Source: Thermomucor indicae-seudaticae (taxonomy: Eukaryota > Mucoromycota > Mucoromycetes > Mucorales > Lichtheimiaceae). Taken from it: a stretch of DNA of 23,870 nucleotides. Position 1 is the stretch's first letter, and the number at the start of each line of letters is the position of its first letter. The DNA lies in the NCBI GenBank assembly GCA_000787465.1, contig JSYX01000556.1, positions 1 to 23,870 of the forward strand. The letters run 5' to 3'. Both the position numbers and the translations under genes were made by a program. The notes under the pieces were generated by a model. The model searched no databases, was not told where the DNA came from, and saw nothing but the letters and a program-made list of their open reading frames with translations. Positions 10,732 to 22,893 of this stretch are shown in pieces.

Positions 10732-11614
10732 GAGGAATGCATTCGAGGATAAGAAAGTAAGAAGAAAAAGAAAAAGAAAAGTAGAGATGAAAAAGCAACC
10801 GCATGTAAATGCCTTCTTGTCTCCGCATGACCGTTAAAATAAAATTTAATCTGATTACACAGAAAAGTCTGTTCTCGCCTCCAATTTGTTTGTATTTGGT
10901 AACGAATCTGTCAGACAAGCCCCGGTTTCAGTACATCTAGCCATCTAGACGATGACAGCATACGGTGCGCTTTGGGGGTTTCACTTTGCCCTGGACCTTT
11001 CAGTGATGTTCGAATATCCAATCGAACGGCCTCGTGCGGCCATCGAATGGAGGGTGCAATGTCCGATTTTCTTCAGTCATGGTGCCCCGGTGAGCGACCT
11101 GATGACTCTTTTAGAATACGACCTGTTTCATCTTAAAATATCGTACAGTTTAATTCTGCCCGAGCGAGTTCGAGATATTTTATGTGGATCGTTGTCTTGC
11201 TTGGTCGGGAAAAAAGCAGACGGTTGTAGTCAAGCGCAGAGACTCGATTCATTCATGGATGGCAACAGAATAAATGAATGCACTCAGTTCCCGTGCTTTG
11301 GGTACTGTACGTTCCTGACGGGTCACTTGGCATAGTCCCAACGATCTAGAATCCATCTTCTTCTCCCCAGTAACAGAGATATTTATTGGGCTTCGAGGCA
11401 TGTGCTTCTTAACTGTTCCCGCTTTTCAGGAGAGAGAAGGAACAGGTTCGGGGAGAGAGGCCATGTGAAGCGAATGGCCGATATATGTTTTTTCCTTGGT
11501 GTGACAAATCCAATTTCGTCCCTTTTCTTTCAAGAGATCCTCTTTACGATCGTTTACTAGTCTTTTCCACTTTTCTAATTCCGTTCTTTATTACATGTTC
11601 TAATAAGTTGTCTC
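10732..11614. other. divergent promoter region
   Basis: 883 bp between the start codons of the permease (-) and the SH3 scaffold (+). Next to the permease start (about 10745-10800) the - strand is pyrimidine-rich, as expected for a leader; near the scaffold start the + strand is pyrimidine-rich (about 11500-11590). An open frame at 10952-11335 (+, 127 aa) has no recognisable domain and is not called. I found no CACGTG phosphate-response site here. Confidence 0.55.
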
Positions 11615-14591
11615 ATGGCTGGCCTCGAAACCGTTTATGCCATTCACAACTTCGAGGCTGAGAATCAAGATGAAATTGCGTTTTCCGTAGGCGAGCCCAT
11701 TGTCGTCTTGGAGAAGGACGAAGGGTATAATGATGGCTGGTGGCAGGTGAGGAGGGAAAGGAGATTGTCAAAACCTAATACTGGTTGTTCCTGACCACTC
11801 ATGCTGCAGGGTCGCAACGTCCGAGGCGAAATCGGTCTGTTCCCCATGAACTACACCTCCTACCAGAAGCCCTATAAAGCACCGACCAGTAATAATAATT
11901 TAGTGCAAAACAAGATTAGCGCTATCGAAGACGCCATAGCAAAAGTACAATTATCTCCTTCCTCCAGCACAACAGCAGACCTTCTTCCGTCTTCGCAACT
12001 GCCTACGCCCTCTACTTCAACTTCAACTAGGAGATCCAGAGAACGACGGCTAGGCCGTGTAAGCTCGGTATCTTCCTTAAACTCATCTCAACCATCACAT
12101 TCGGCTCCCCCATTCCGCTCCTTAACAACTAATGTCACCACCAATGCCCGCAATATCCAAAAAAACCTCACTGCCGCTCTCGCCTTACCTTCACTCAAGG
12201 ACAGCGACGTCGAAGACTGGAACGTTGATCAGGTTGCTATCTGGCTTCATGCAATGGGTTTCAGCACCGTCGCCGACAACTTCAAAGGTATATAATTTCG
12301 GTCGTTCGATCATTACCCACGTGATCGTGATTATATAAAAGCAAGGCATGACTTATGCAGGACCCTTTTTTTTCCTTGTAGCACAAGAAATAACTGGCGA
12401 TATTTTACTTGAATTGACGCTGGAGTCGCTCAAGGAGTTAGAAGTGAATACATTTGGGAAGCGGTTCAAGATACACAATGCCATTCTTGCTCTTCGAGAG
12501 TATACCTTTGGCGACAAAGAGGTAAAGAGCGTAACGTTTGGCTTAAATCAGGTATAGACCGCAGGTAATGAAAGTAGCTACTAGAACTCAACATCAGAGC
12601 ATCGACAACGTCACTACAATAATGAACGGCAAGAGGACGACCACGAAGACTTCTCATCCAGTTACAGCTCTCCGGTATCTCCCAGAGGTGGAATGCCGTT
12701 CTCACCTACTAGCGCAACAAGCAAGCAAGAAACCGACTATGGATCCATGACGTCGTTATCGAGCACTACTACTTCGAGGACAGAACGATTATGCTCGATG
12801 GACTCTGCCATAGAATCACCAACTTCGATCAAGGAGACAACCAAGATGAGTATCGGACGTAAGAACCTGCCACGTTCAGCGTCTACGATCATGGCCCAAC
12901 ACTACTCTCAGTCGAACAATCTGTTGCAAGAGCATGAACGGAAGCGTAAAACTGTAAGTACCAATAGCTGATAACAAGTTCAGGTTGGGACTTAATCACG
13001 AGCACTACTAGTATACGATTCCTTCCAAACAAGAGTTGAGTATGGCTCAGCAAGTCCATACGGGCAAATCGTAAGTACTAGAATGTTTGTGGTTTTCATT
13101 GTAAATGCTGGGTCTCAGTTATACAACATAGACAGAACGACTACATGCGTGATCCATCGTCGCCCACTTCCAAAGCACAAAACGTTCTTCGAGTTGCTCA
13201 CCGTGCCTCCATGGATAGCATTGGAAATCGTTCAATGACCAACGTAGCACCAGATATGGAAGGATGGCTTCATAAGCAGGGTGACAAGTACAAGACCTGG
13301 AATAAACGGTGGTTTGTGCTCAAAGGCGTCAACTTGTTCTATTTCAAGAGTCCAAAGGTAAGTCTTATTTTACATTGTGGAGGAAGTGCGCACGTTGATG
13401 CCTGGTGATTCTAGGATGTTCGCATGAAAGGTATCATTAACCTTCGCGGTTACCGAATCATTTGCGACGAGACAATATATGCCGGCAAATTCTGTTTCAA
13501 GGCGCAGCACGAGCGTGAACGGACATTCTACTTTTATACAGATTCAGAAGAGGTCTTGAAAGCCTGGACAAAGGCCATGATGAAGGCTACAATTGCTCGA
13601 GACTTCAACGCGCCCGTATTGTCTTCAAGTACCATTCCGACTGTATCTTTGGATATGGCGCGTCGCATGAAACCACGACCACCTTCCATGATATTGTACA
13701 AAAGGGAGACCAGACCAATGTCTCCTCCCAGCCTTGAATCGATCGACGAACCGCGACAGCCCATTGCTCGAGTACCCTTTGATACCCCAGAGAATAGTGG
13801 TGATGAACCACAAGTCCTCGTTCATAATGAATCTCTGACGTCGTTTAATGGCAGCAAAGGTACGATTACACCGCTAAGGACGATCGACAGCCACCAGGAG
13901 CTTCAAGACTCTGGCTTCGATGGTGCTGCACCACCGCACAAGGTTCCTTCTTCTGTATACGAAGCGTCGCTGGATAACAACTCATACTTTGACTATTGCG
14001 ACGGGGACGAAGACTTGATCGACCCTGAGCATGGCAATATGCTAGCGATTAACCGTCCAGGTGGATTGCAACGTCTAACGGAAGAAGAAGAAGACGACGA
14101 CAACGGTGAATTATTACTACCAAAGTGGAGTTCCGCGGATTACATTGACTGGATCAATCAATGCGTGGACCAGAAAATATCTGATTTTAGCGATCTTCGT
14201 TCAGGCGAAGTCTTGATTCAGCTCCTGGAGAGTCTGAGTGGTAAAGAGGTGCCTCGTCCGCCCGTGATGAGCAATGCCTCTGCCAGCATGAGGATGCTTG
14301 ACAATATCGTGGCTGTGTTTAAATTCATGGGACGCGAAGGAGTCGAGGTGGATGGACGATATACCATTAAAGGTAACGGACAAAGAATACGATGGAAGAT
14401 AACAATTGTTGGAAGATCTCACTCATTCTCGCCCCATTGAAGATGTGTTTGGCTGTAACGAGCCAAAGATCAAGGAAATGTTGGACGCCATCCGGGTGTG
14501 GTCAAATGCACGTATGAAATTCAAAAAGGCTAGTGGCGGTACCTTTGGCGAATTCGAGCAAGAACAGTTGAAGGCGCTGCGCAGTTTATAA
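11615..14591 (+). CDS. SH3-SAM-PH-CH scaffold protein, Boi1/Boi2/Pob1-like
   Basis: Predicted cell-polarity and exocytosis scaffold of 831 aa. Exons: 11615-11746, 11810-12287, 12382-12521, 12600-12953, 13012-13070, 13132-13357, 13415-14372, 14443-14591. The SH3 domain (about 1-60) contains ALYDY-like YAIHNFEAEN, DGWWQGRN and GLFPMNY. The SAM domain (about 179-248) starts VEDWNVDQVAIWLHAMGF. The PH domain (about 429-522) shows MEGWLHKQGDKYKTWNKRW and ends with the conserved Trp at about 514. SH3-SAM-PH is the order of yeast Boi1/Boi2 and fission yeast Pob1, which link Cdc42 signalling to polarised secretion at the plasma membrane. Unlike those, the C-terminus (about 700-810) looks like a calponin-homology domain: YIDWINQCVDQKI, DLRSGEVLIQLLESL, then IKDVFGCNEPKIKEML. 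Ser/Pro-rich linkers join the domains. The donor after exon 3 is uncertain: 12522 is preferred and 12552 is a possible alternative adding ten residues. Confidence 0.9.
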
Positions 14592-15993
14592 CTGCAGGAA
14601 GGATGCGCTCCCAACCCGCGTCAAATGCATTTGTTTGTCCTTTTTCTTCTCCTTTTCCAGTTACTACTTTATAGCATTTTGTTTCGACTATTTAATCTTT
14701 TTTCCTTTTTTCCTTTTTTCGATATGACTAGCCTTAATTTACGGCCCATAACTACTGTTGTTTTGTTGTTTAAAGCTGGCAAGTTTGTCAATACCACAAC
14801 TCGTCAAAATATCCATATTTGTATATTCCGACAGTGTACAAACGTAAAGAAAAGGTTCAGTCAGTGTAATGGTATCGGAGTAGATACGATTTCCTTGCAC
14901 AGTCTGTTGCAAGGAAAGAAACGGCGATATTAGAGAACGAATAACGGGAGGATTCGCTAACGCTGTGACTCAACATGAACAGAGTTCGATAGTAGCCTCT
15001 CTAAATTGGTTGACTGATTTTTTTAAAATGTTTGAAAAAGACAAAGGTTTAATGCAGTACATCTCGAAAAGTGCATGGTACATCTTCCAGGAGTCTACTA
15101 TGGGCAGGAACAATGTCCGATGAAGTGCACAGTAAAGTTCAGTCAGAGTTACCTTTGTCATGCCCCTTGTCGTATATGATGATAGATCGATAGGATAAAC
15201 AATGGATGAATAATGACAGAGGGACCGAAAGGTACGATGGGACTCCACACGTGTGTTTATTACGAGAAGGAGAGTGAGCTATTCCTACGCTACTGAGCAT
15301 CATCTACAACTGTAGCGGAGATGGTAGAGTGAAACATGTCCAGTAATCGACGTAGCTTGCATGGGACACCCAGGTCTACTTGTAATTTCCTTTTATAATA
15401 CCACACCCCTTTATTGTTACGCAGCAGACGCCTTCTGCAGTGGTTGCCATTGCAAGCCGCAGTGTAGCACTACCGCCATGTCCTTTATCACTGCAGCGTT
15501 CTAAACTTTCTGTTGCAGCCTCTGCTACAATACCAACGATGATTCCTTTTTGGTATATGTTGCGCGGGGTTTTTCATCGTGCCTTTTACCCATATTTTGA
15601 TTGACTTTCGGCTTGTTTGAACCATTTATATTACCGCATCATTTGCTAGTGCCCTTTTAACGCACTAAAAACTAGCACCCACAATGTGCTGAGAGGGATT
15701 TAGTGTTACAATGAGGTCCTCTGCTAAAAATAGGATTTCAGTAGCATGTACGTAGGAGAAGACGAAGAAAACCAGTGCAACAAGTCGTGGCAAAATAATT
15801 TCGTATTAATTATCTCGAAACCTGTTCTCTGTTTATTTGAAGCCCTTATTAAAAAATAAATTTGACATGCAGTAATTTCCCCCTTAATTTTTGACTTTAT
15901 ATTTACTTTCCCCCTTCTCTCTCTCTCTCTTCTTTTGCTTTTTTTTTCTTATGAGCAACGTATAAAATGCATAAGTGGCATAGTTGAGTGTAT
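14592..15993. other. convergent gene-free spacer (1.4 kb)
   Basis: This lies between the scaffold stop (+) and the GATA factor stop (-). Open frames at 14625-14933 (+) and 15248-14970 (-) show no domain. T-rich runs follow the scaffold stop (14640-14720), consistent with a 3' end. A C/T run with a (CT)n core occurs near 15905-15950. I see no RNA gene or mobile element. Confidence 0.55.
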
Positions 15994-17799
15994 CTATACA
16001 TAGTTCAAGTAATCGGACGTCATGAGTAAAGAGTCATATGGACTTGCTTGTATCATGCCAGAAGATGTAGTGCTACTGCTTGTGGATGTGACTGGTGTCG
16101 ACGTTTCTTCGCGTTCCTTTTTCTGCTTCTTTTTCCTTTTGTGTTTACCCTTCTTGCCTGACTTTCGACTTTCGTATCGGTGTCGTTTCTTGATCGTGTC
16201 ACTCTTCATAGATAACGGCCGCTTCTCCTGATGTAACTTTAGACTATATTTTTAAAGCAGTAAAATTAGGTGAGTCAAATTAAGCAATCGTCAGCTTTTG
16301 GAATAGCAGAAACATACTACAGTCCACATGCATTGCAGAGAGGTGCGCCATCAGCGTCTCGCCGCCAAAGAGGCGTATTTGTCGTCGAACAATTGGAGCA
16401 GACCAACTTTGGTGTCTGGTCATCGCGGGGTTCTTTGCGGGTATTGTTGGGTCGAAGCGACTTGGGCCTTGGCGCATTATGGAGTTTTTCACTATATAAG
16501 AGTACGATGTGAGTGAGCTTTTCCTTGTTTTTCTTTGCCACATACAAATGGAACGTACTAGAGTCCACAAGCATTACAAAGCATCTCGTCTTCTGCCGAT
16601 CGACGCCATAACGGTGTTTTCGTCGTTCCACAGTTGGTACACATGGGCGTATCGTCCGAGTCAGAATCATCATCCGAATCGTCGTCTTCTTCTTCTCCAT
16701 CATCATCGTTATCATCATCGCGGTCATTTTGATTGCTTTTTGCCGGTGTTAGTTTGGTTTGCTGTCGTGGTTCTCCGTCGTAAATACCAGCTTCTTCAAG
16801 GATATTGAGTATTTGAGGCAAAGGAATGACTTCTGTTGGTGCATGTGTCACGGTGGGAGAAATGCTACATACCAAATTTTTCGTTGTCAGTGTTCACATT
16901 ATACAATGAAAAAAGGAATAAAACATTTACAGTCCGGTATTATACAGGGAATGATCATGACTGCTGTTCGTAGAGGTTAGGTTCCCAGAAGGCGAAGAGT
17001 CCTCCATGGTAATAGGCAACCAACGATGAGATCGATTAGATCGAGAGGATCCGCTGCGAGGTGGATGGTCCTGCCGTGTCCCAAGGAATGGATCGATAAA
17101 GGTCGAATCGTGTGATGGTGGAACATCTGCCGCGACGTAGACGGCCGCAGGGTCGTCTTTTGGTAAATGTTTTTCGGTTGTCATTATTGGATCAGAAGGA
17201 AACGAAGTGGTGGTGTGCATTGTAAAGGAAGCCATTCTATTGGCCAATGTGGTGTCGATCGTTTGCTGGAAAGAAGAAGGAGCATTGTCCAATAGCATGT
17301 CGTGATGATGCTCGTAGGACGGCCAGTAAGACGTTGTTCTCGTCTCGAAAATTTCTTGCATTTCGACGTCCGAAGCAAATGCGGGTGGTGGTGGTGGTGG
17401 TGGCAATATGGAATGATAATCGTCAGCACCGAAGTCCGATAAGCCTTTATTGTCAAAGGTCATTTGCTCGTGATATGCTTCTTGTACAGGGCGGTGATCC
17501 AGCCAACCGTGTTCGGCCTTCATGGGGCTGTACTGGACATTGTCATGAACCGGCAGCCATGTCACCTCTGAACATTCCGCCATGGGGCCATGTTGTTGCC
17601 TTTGCTGATTCTGCCGCTGGTGCCGAAACCACAGGCGCCATGACAGGTTTTCGAGACGTGAGCCATTTTCTAATGCGTCCTTCACTTTGCTGCATATCCT
17701 CCAAGCTTTGAGGAGACCCTCCTCTGATTGGATATTGGTAAAGGGCGAAAAGGGATCTGTGCACCCTTTCACATTGAGTGTAAAGGGAGCAACATCCAT
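15994..17799 (-). CDS. GATA transcription factor with AreA-type N-terminus and two zinc fingers
   Basis: Predicted nuclear regulator of 532 aa. Exons: 17799-16931, 16864-16559, 16491-16318, 16243-15994; introns of 66, 67 and 74 nt. The start is the ATG at 17799; the open frame extends three codons upstream only through a GTG. Near the N-terminus, [20 protein letters not shown] matches the conserved motif of AreA/Gat1/Gaf1 nitrogen GATA factors (DUF1752). A poly-proline run lies near residues 130-140, and a long Asp/Glu run comes just before finger 1. Finger 1 (C365-C389) is CTNC-X17-CNAC and finger 2 (C423-C447) is CSNC-X17-CNAC. Both are followed by GLYxKLH, and finger 2 continues [16 protein letters not shown], the classic DNA-contacting tail. 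A lysine-rich stretch after it is a likely nuclear signal. Iron regulators (SreA, Fep1) also have two fingers but a cysteine-rich segment between them, absent here. Target process is therefore open: nitrogen by N-terminus, possibly iron by promoter context. Confidence 0.9.
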
Positions 17800-17916
17800 G
17801 ATGATCACGCCACGACTGATTCGATTTCAATGTCTGGCACACACACACGCCCTCCAAAGAGTAGGGAAGAAAAAGGAAAGAGAGAGAGTGTCTAAGATGT
17901 ACCGAAAAAATTTCAG

Positions 17917-17926
17917 TTATCAGATC
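17917..17926 (-). promoter_or_regulatory. GATA-factor site (ATCTGATAA) in the GATA gene promoter
   Basis: TTATCAGATC on the + strand reads GATCTGATAA on the coding strand, 118 nt upstream of the GATA gene start codon. It matches ATCWGATAA, the consensus described for fungal iron-responsive GATA factors, and also the general HGATAR site. The position suggests autoregulation. Confidence 0.6.
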
Positions 17927-17930
17927 TTTT

Positions 17931-17943
17931 TTGGGGGGACCAT
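17931..17943. promoter_or_regulatory. TTGGGGGGACCAT motif shared with the ferric reductase promoter
   Basis: This motif lies five bases from the GATA site upstream of the GATA factor gene. A near-identical copy (one G fewer) lies at 20039-20050 upstream of the ferric reductase. I know of no factor that binds it. Confidence 0.4.
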
Positions 17944-18036
17944 TCCCTGATTTCCTTCTGACGACATTTGAAGACCCGACATTGGCGAAGAAAAAGCATT
18001 TGCGTTCATAATTAAAACACGAAGCTAATATATTAA

Positions 18037-19912
18037 TTAAAACTCAAAGGTTTCGTGATGCGCTTTCCAGCGTCGTTTGACTGCTTCATTCATTACGCTA
18101 CGCATAAACTCATCAGAGCCACACGTGTGGACCCAAACAGACTGCGACTGGACCTGCTCTTCAATGGATTCCATACATTGACCAACGTTCGGTCTTTGGC
18201 CAAACTTTACTCTGCATCCCTCCAAATCTTGCAGCCAGTGCTTGTCCGCCTTGACCGAGCGTGTAACGTAAATATCCAGATGCAATTGAATCGGTAATGC
18301 AGCCTTGCTTCGCTGTTGCGTCCAATAAATCAAAAGATCCATAAAAACGTCAAGTTCATCTAATAAAGATATGCATGAGAAGACCAAGAAAGGGAAGCAG
18401 GAGTGATCTACTTGCCTAAAACACGAATGGCCCACACAAGATGCACCTGCTCAGTAACCACCGTCTTGACACCAGCGGACCGACGTTCAACACAATCCTT
18501 GATAAGCGTCAAAGCAGGTGTAATGCCAATACCAGCAGCAAAGCAAACTAGAACTTGGTAGTCTTGATAGTCCAGGATGGGTCCATAGGGTCCGTCTACC
18601 TTGAGATCAAACTCCTGATTCGCCATCGCTGCTGCTTGATAGAGTTGCCGTGTGTAACTTCCAAGAGCCTTGATATGCAACAATCCCACCGTGGGTGCCC
18701 GCAATGCGTTGTCCTTTCTCAGCTGGCTTACAATGCTGCTGCTATTGCTATAACTGTCATCGTCTTTCTTCGTCTTGCTGTTGCTGTCCTCGAGAGCGGA
18801 ACGCGGCGTGAAAGACCGAAAGACTTCAGAGATCGTAATGGGATGCCAATTAGCGTATTGCCAGAAGGCTTTCCGAGTCTTGTTCACAATGGCCACAAAG
18901 ACGTATTGACCGGGATGGTAACGAGACAACCTGCCGTACTCGAAGAGAACGCGTACCATGCCATGATCGCCATCGCCGTCTTGCGGAGGGGTCACCGCGT
19001 CCACCTGAAGCGCCTTCACGTGAACGCACCATGACTGATAAGATCGCCAGAGTCGGTCGCATACCCAGAGAATCACGGCAGGGATAAAATAATAAAAGCA
19101 GGCAGCCTCATGCCAACAGGCGGCAGCAATCGCAATGATGATACCGGTAAGATGCATGCCGTAGAAAAACTCGAAGAAGTTGCGACGAATGTACTCCAAG
19201 GATGTCGCAAAGATAATCAGGAACCCAACCATGGCCATCGTGCCTGTTCCTTGTTCAATATCCAGAAACAGGGCATCCTTGACGATATACGTCTTTTGGT
19301 ATCCGTGGATTCTATGTTCACCATTAGCTCTTGTTTTCATGCTTTCCTTAATACGTACATTCGCCACACCCAATGCATAATAAACTCGGCCAATCCGATC
19401 CGAGCAATCCATCGATGGAATGGAATGAGTGCTTCAAAGGTCAGACCAGACATCCGCGTCACCACCGTGTTCCGTGAGCCGAGAACAAAGACAAAGCTCC
19501 AATTCACCATGCCAATATATGCAGCACGACGGTCCATCAGGCCCACCGACTGAAGTTGCCAGTACGGCACTTCAGGGTCCAACTTGAATGGCGCGAAAAA
19601 GACAAAGATGAGGTTGATCACAATAAACAGGAACGCGCCCAGAACATGCTTGATTGGGATTAGGCTTGTCACGCAAGGAATATAAATCACGCGATTGAGC
19701 GGTTGCAGGAACGAAAACAGGGACCGGATCGTGAAATGACCGCCATTTTTCTCTTTGCTGCAAAGTCGTTGGCGACGCGTGCGGTAGAGCAAAAATCGAT
19801 CGACTTGATACACCAGACAATAGATGGTAAACAGTCCCCACCAAAAGAAGGCATATGTGTACCCAGCCTTGTGGAAATCCTTTTGCGTGTTCATTTCACT
19901 TAGAGCAGCCAT
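18037..19912 (-). CDS. ferric reductase-type transmembrane flavocytochrome b (FRE family)
   Basis: Predicted 590-aa membrane oxidoreductase that moves electrons from cytosolic NADPH through FAD and two hemes across the membrane. Exons: 19912-19359, 19311-18416, 18359-18037; introns of 47 nt and 56 nt. The second uses a probable GC donor (GCAAGT at 18415), which keeps the family's LVWAIR segment intact. Heme ligands form two pairs 14 residues apart: H166/H180 (FHRWIARIGLAEFIMH) and H238/H252. The FAD site shows HPGQY (317-321) and HPITIS (341-346). NADPH-binding motifs are GPYGP (425-429), AAGIGITP (443-450) and CG (563-564), and the protein ends in ETFEF. It reduces Fe3+ and/or Cu2+ before uptake in characterised relatives; a NADPH oxidase role is less likely because no Nox-type features stand out. 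A Ser/Lys-rich loop (about 355-385) interrupts the FAD domain. All redox motifs are intact. Confidence 0.92.
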
Positions 19913-20038
19913 GTCGTATTACACGCAAAAAAGTGAGACACGCTTGCCCAGTTATGGATCCTTTTTAGGGGTTTGATCATGGTATATAAAGGGGAGGAGT
20001 ATGAGACCCTCTTCCTTCCCGAGAATAAGGAAAAAGGC

Positions 20039-20050
20039 TTGGGGGACCAT
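20039..20050. promoter_or_regulatory. TTGGGGGACCAT motif, ferric reductase promoter
   Basis: Near-identical to the motif at 17931-17943 in the GATA factor promoter. A looser form, TTGAGGGACCA, occurs at 20185-20195 in the same spacer. Function unknown. Confidence 0.4.
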
Positions 20051-20067
20051 CGGAGTTTGACACCCGA

Positions 20068-20095
20068 TTATCAGATCCTGCCAGTTTATCAGATC
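20068..20095 (-). promoter_or_regulatory. tandem pair of ATCTGATAA GATA sites
   Basis: Two identical copies of TTATCAGATC start 18 bp apart and in the same orientation, 156 and 174 nt upstream of the ferric reductase ATG. Paired, correctly spaced sites are typical of functional fungal GATA elements, and this extended consensus is the one reported for iron-responsive repressors. Confidence 0.65.
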
Positions 20096-20564
20096 GTTTT
20101 TGCCAGGTAAAGAAATCTCCGAAACTGGCAGGGCCAAATACGTATCATACGCAACGAACTGTGTGCTCGATTACAATAGGATATTTTGAGGGACCAAAGC
20201 GATAAAGAGGCTCGAATCCGATAAAAGCAATTTGTCCGAAGATGGTCATTAGCTTTCTTTATCAGGTAAAATTCTCACGATTTGGTATACGCGACAGGTA
20301 TCCTTGGCAACCTGTTTCCATGGTCGCATCAAGTAATAAGAAAAACTACGTTGGCATGGTAAGAAAGAGAGGTGGTATCACTGATTGGAGCGTTATCCAG
20401 ATTAAGCTAAGATGTGCGAGCTACCCTGAAGGACACTTCATCAAACATGGTGAAGTACCATTTTGGAAAGGGCGCGGCTTAATCCGAAGAGGAGTCTGAT
20501 TTTAATGTGCCAGACAATCCCGGTAACATACGACCTTTTTGTGACCGAAACAATTGACAATCGC

Positions 20565-20573
20565 ATCAGATAA
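20565..20573 (+). promoter_or_regulatory. distal ATCAGATAA GATA site
   Basis: An exact match to ATCWGATAA about 650 nt upstream of the ferric reductase and about 140 nt beyond the methyltransferase stop. It could belong to the reductase promoter or be chance. Confidence 0.4.
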
Positions 20574-20708
20574 GCGTAAAAGCACAAACGAAAAAGACCG
20601 GCAATACGTGTAACCAAAACAGCATTGTTGAAGAATCAAAGTATGCATATTGAACCGTATAAACAATGATACAACCGAACCATAAGAGCGATATTGCAAT
20701 AGTGCACT

Positions 20709-22777
<2,069 letters not shown>

Positions 22778-22893
22778 GAGTGCGACAAGTTGCCGTTTTC
22801 GGGCACATTTTGATCTTAAAAACGTGACTGCACTTCAAAGAGGGTTTCAGCGAAGAGTTGGAGGGCACCTAAAGTCCCTCACCCATATACCGT
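22778..22893. promoter_or_regulatory. 116-bp bidirectional promoter (RCM1 / Sm-F)
   Basis: The two ATGs point away from each other with only 116 bp between them, so both transcripts must start within or very near it. No clear TATA box is seen; an ATATA element at about 22885 is weak. Confidence 0.6.

Larger units (their letters stand above)
19913..20708 (-). promoter_or_regulatory. ferric reductase upstream region
   Basis: This 796-bp spacer between the reductase start and the methyltransferase stop holds several GATA cores: ATCTGATAA twice (20068-20077 and 20086-20095 on the opposite strand), ATCAGATAA at 20565-20573, plus plain GATAA/TTATC at about 20200, 20220 and 20259. A TATA-like GGTATATAAAGG lies at 19981-19992, about 70 bp from the start codon. 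A small open frame at 20242-20499 is not called. Confidence 0.6.

Noticed and set aside
10952..11335. 127-codon open frame (+) between the permease and the SH3 scaffold
   Set aside because: No recognisable domain or family and no supporting splice structure; it lies in a divergent promoter region.
20195..20226. Sequence GGCTCGAATCC resembling a tRNA T-loop
   Set aside because: The flanks cannot form the paired T-stem, and no D-arm or anticodon arm is visible upstream.
20242..20499. 85-codon open frame (+) in the ferric reductase upstream region
   Set aside because: No family resemblance, and it overlaps the GATA-site region of the reductase promoter.
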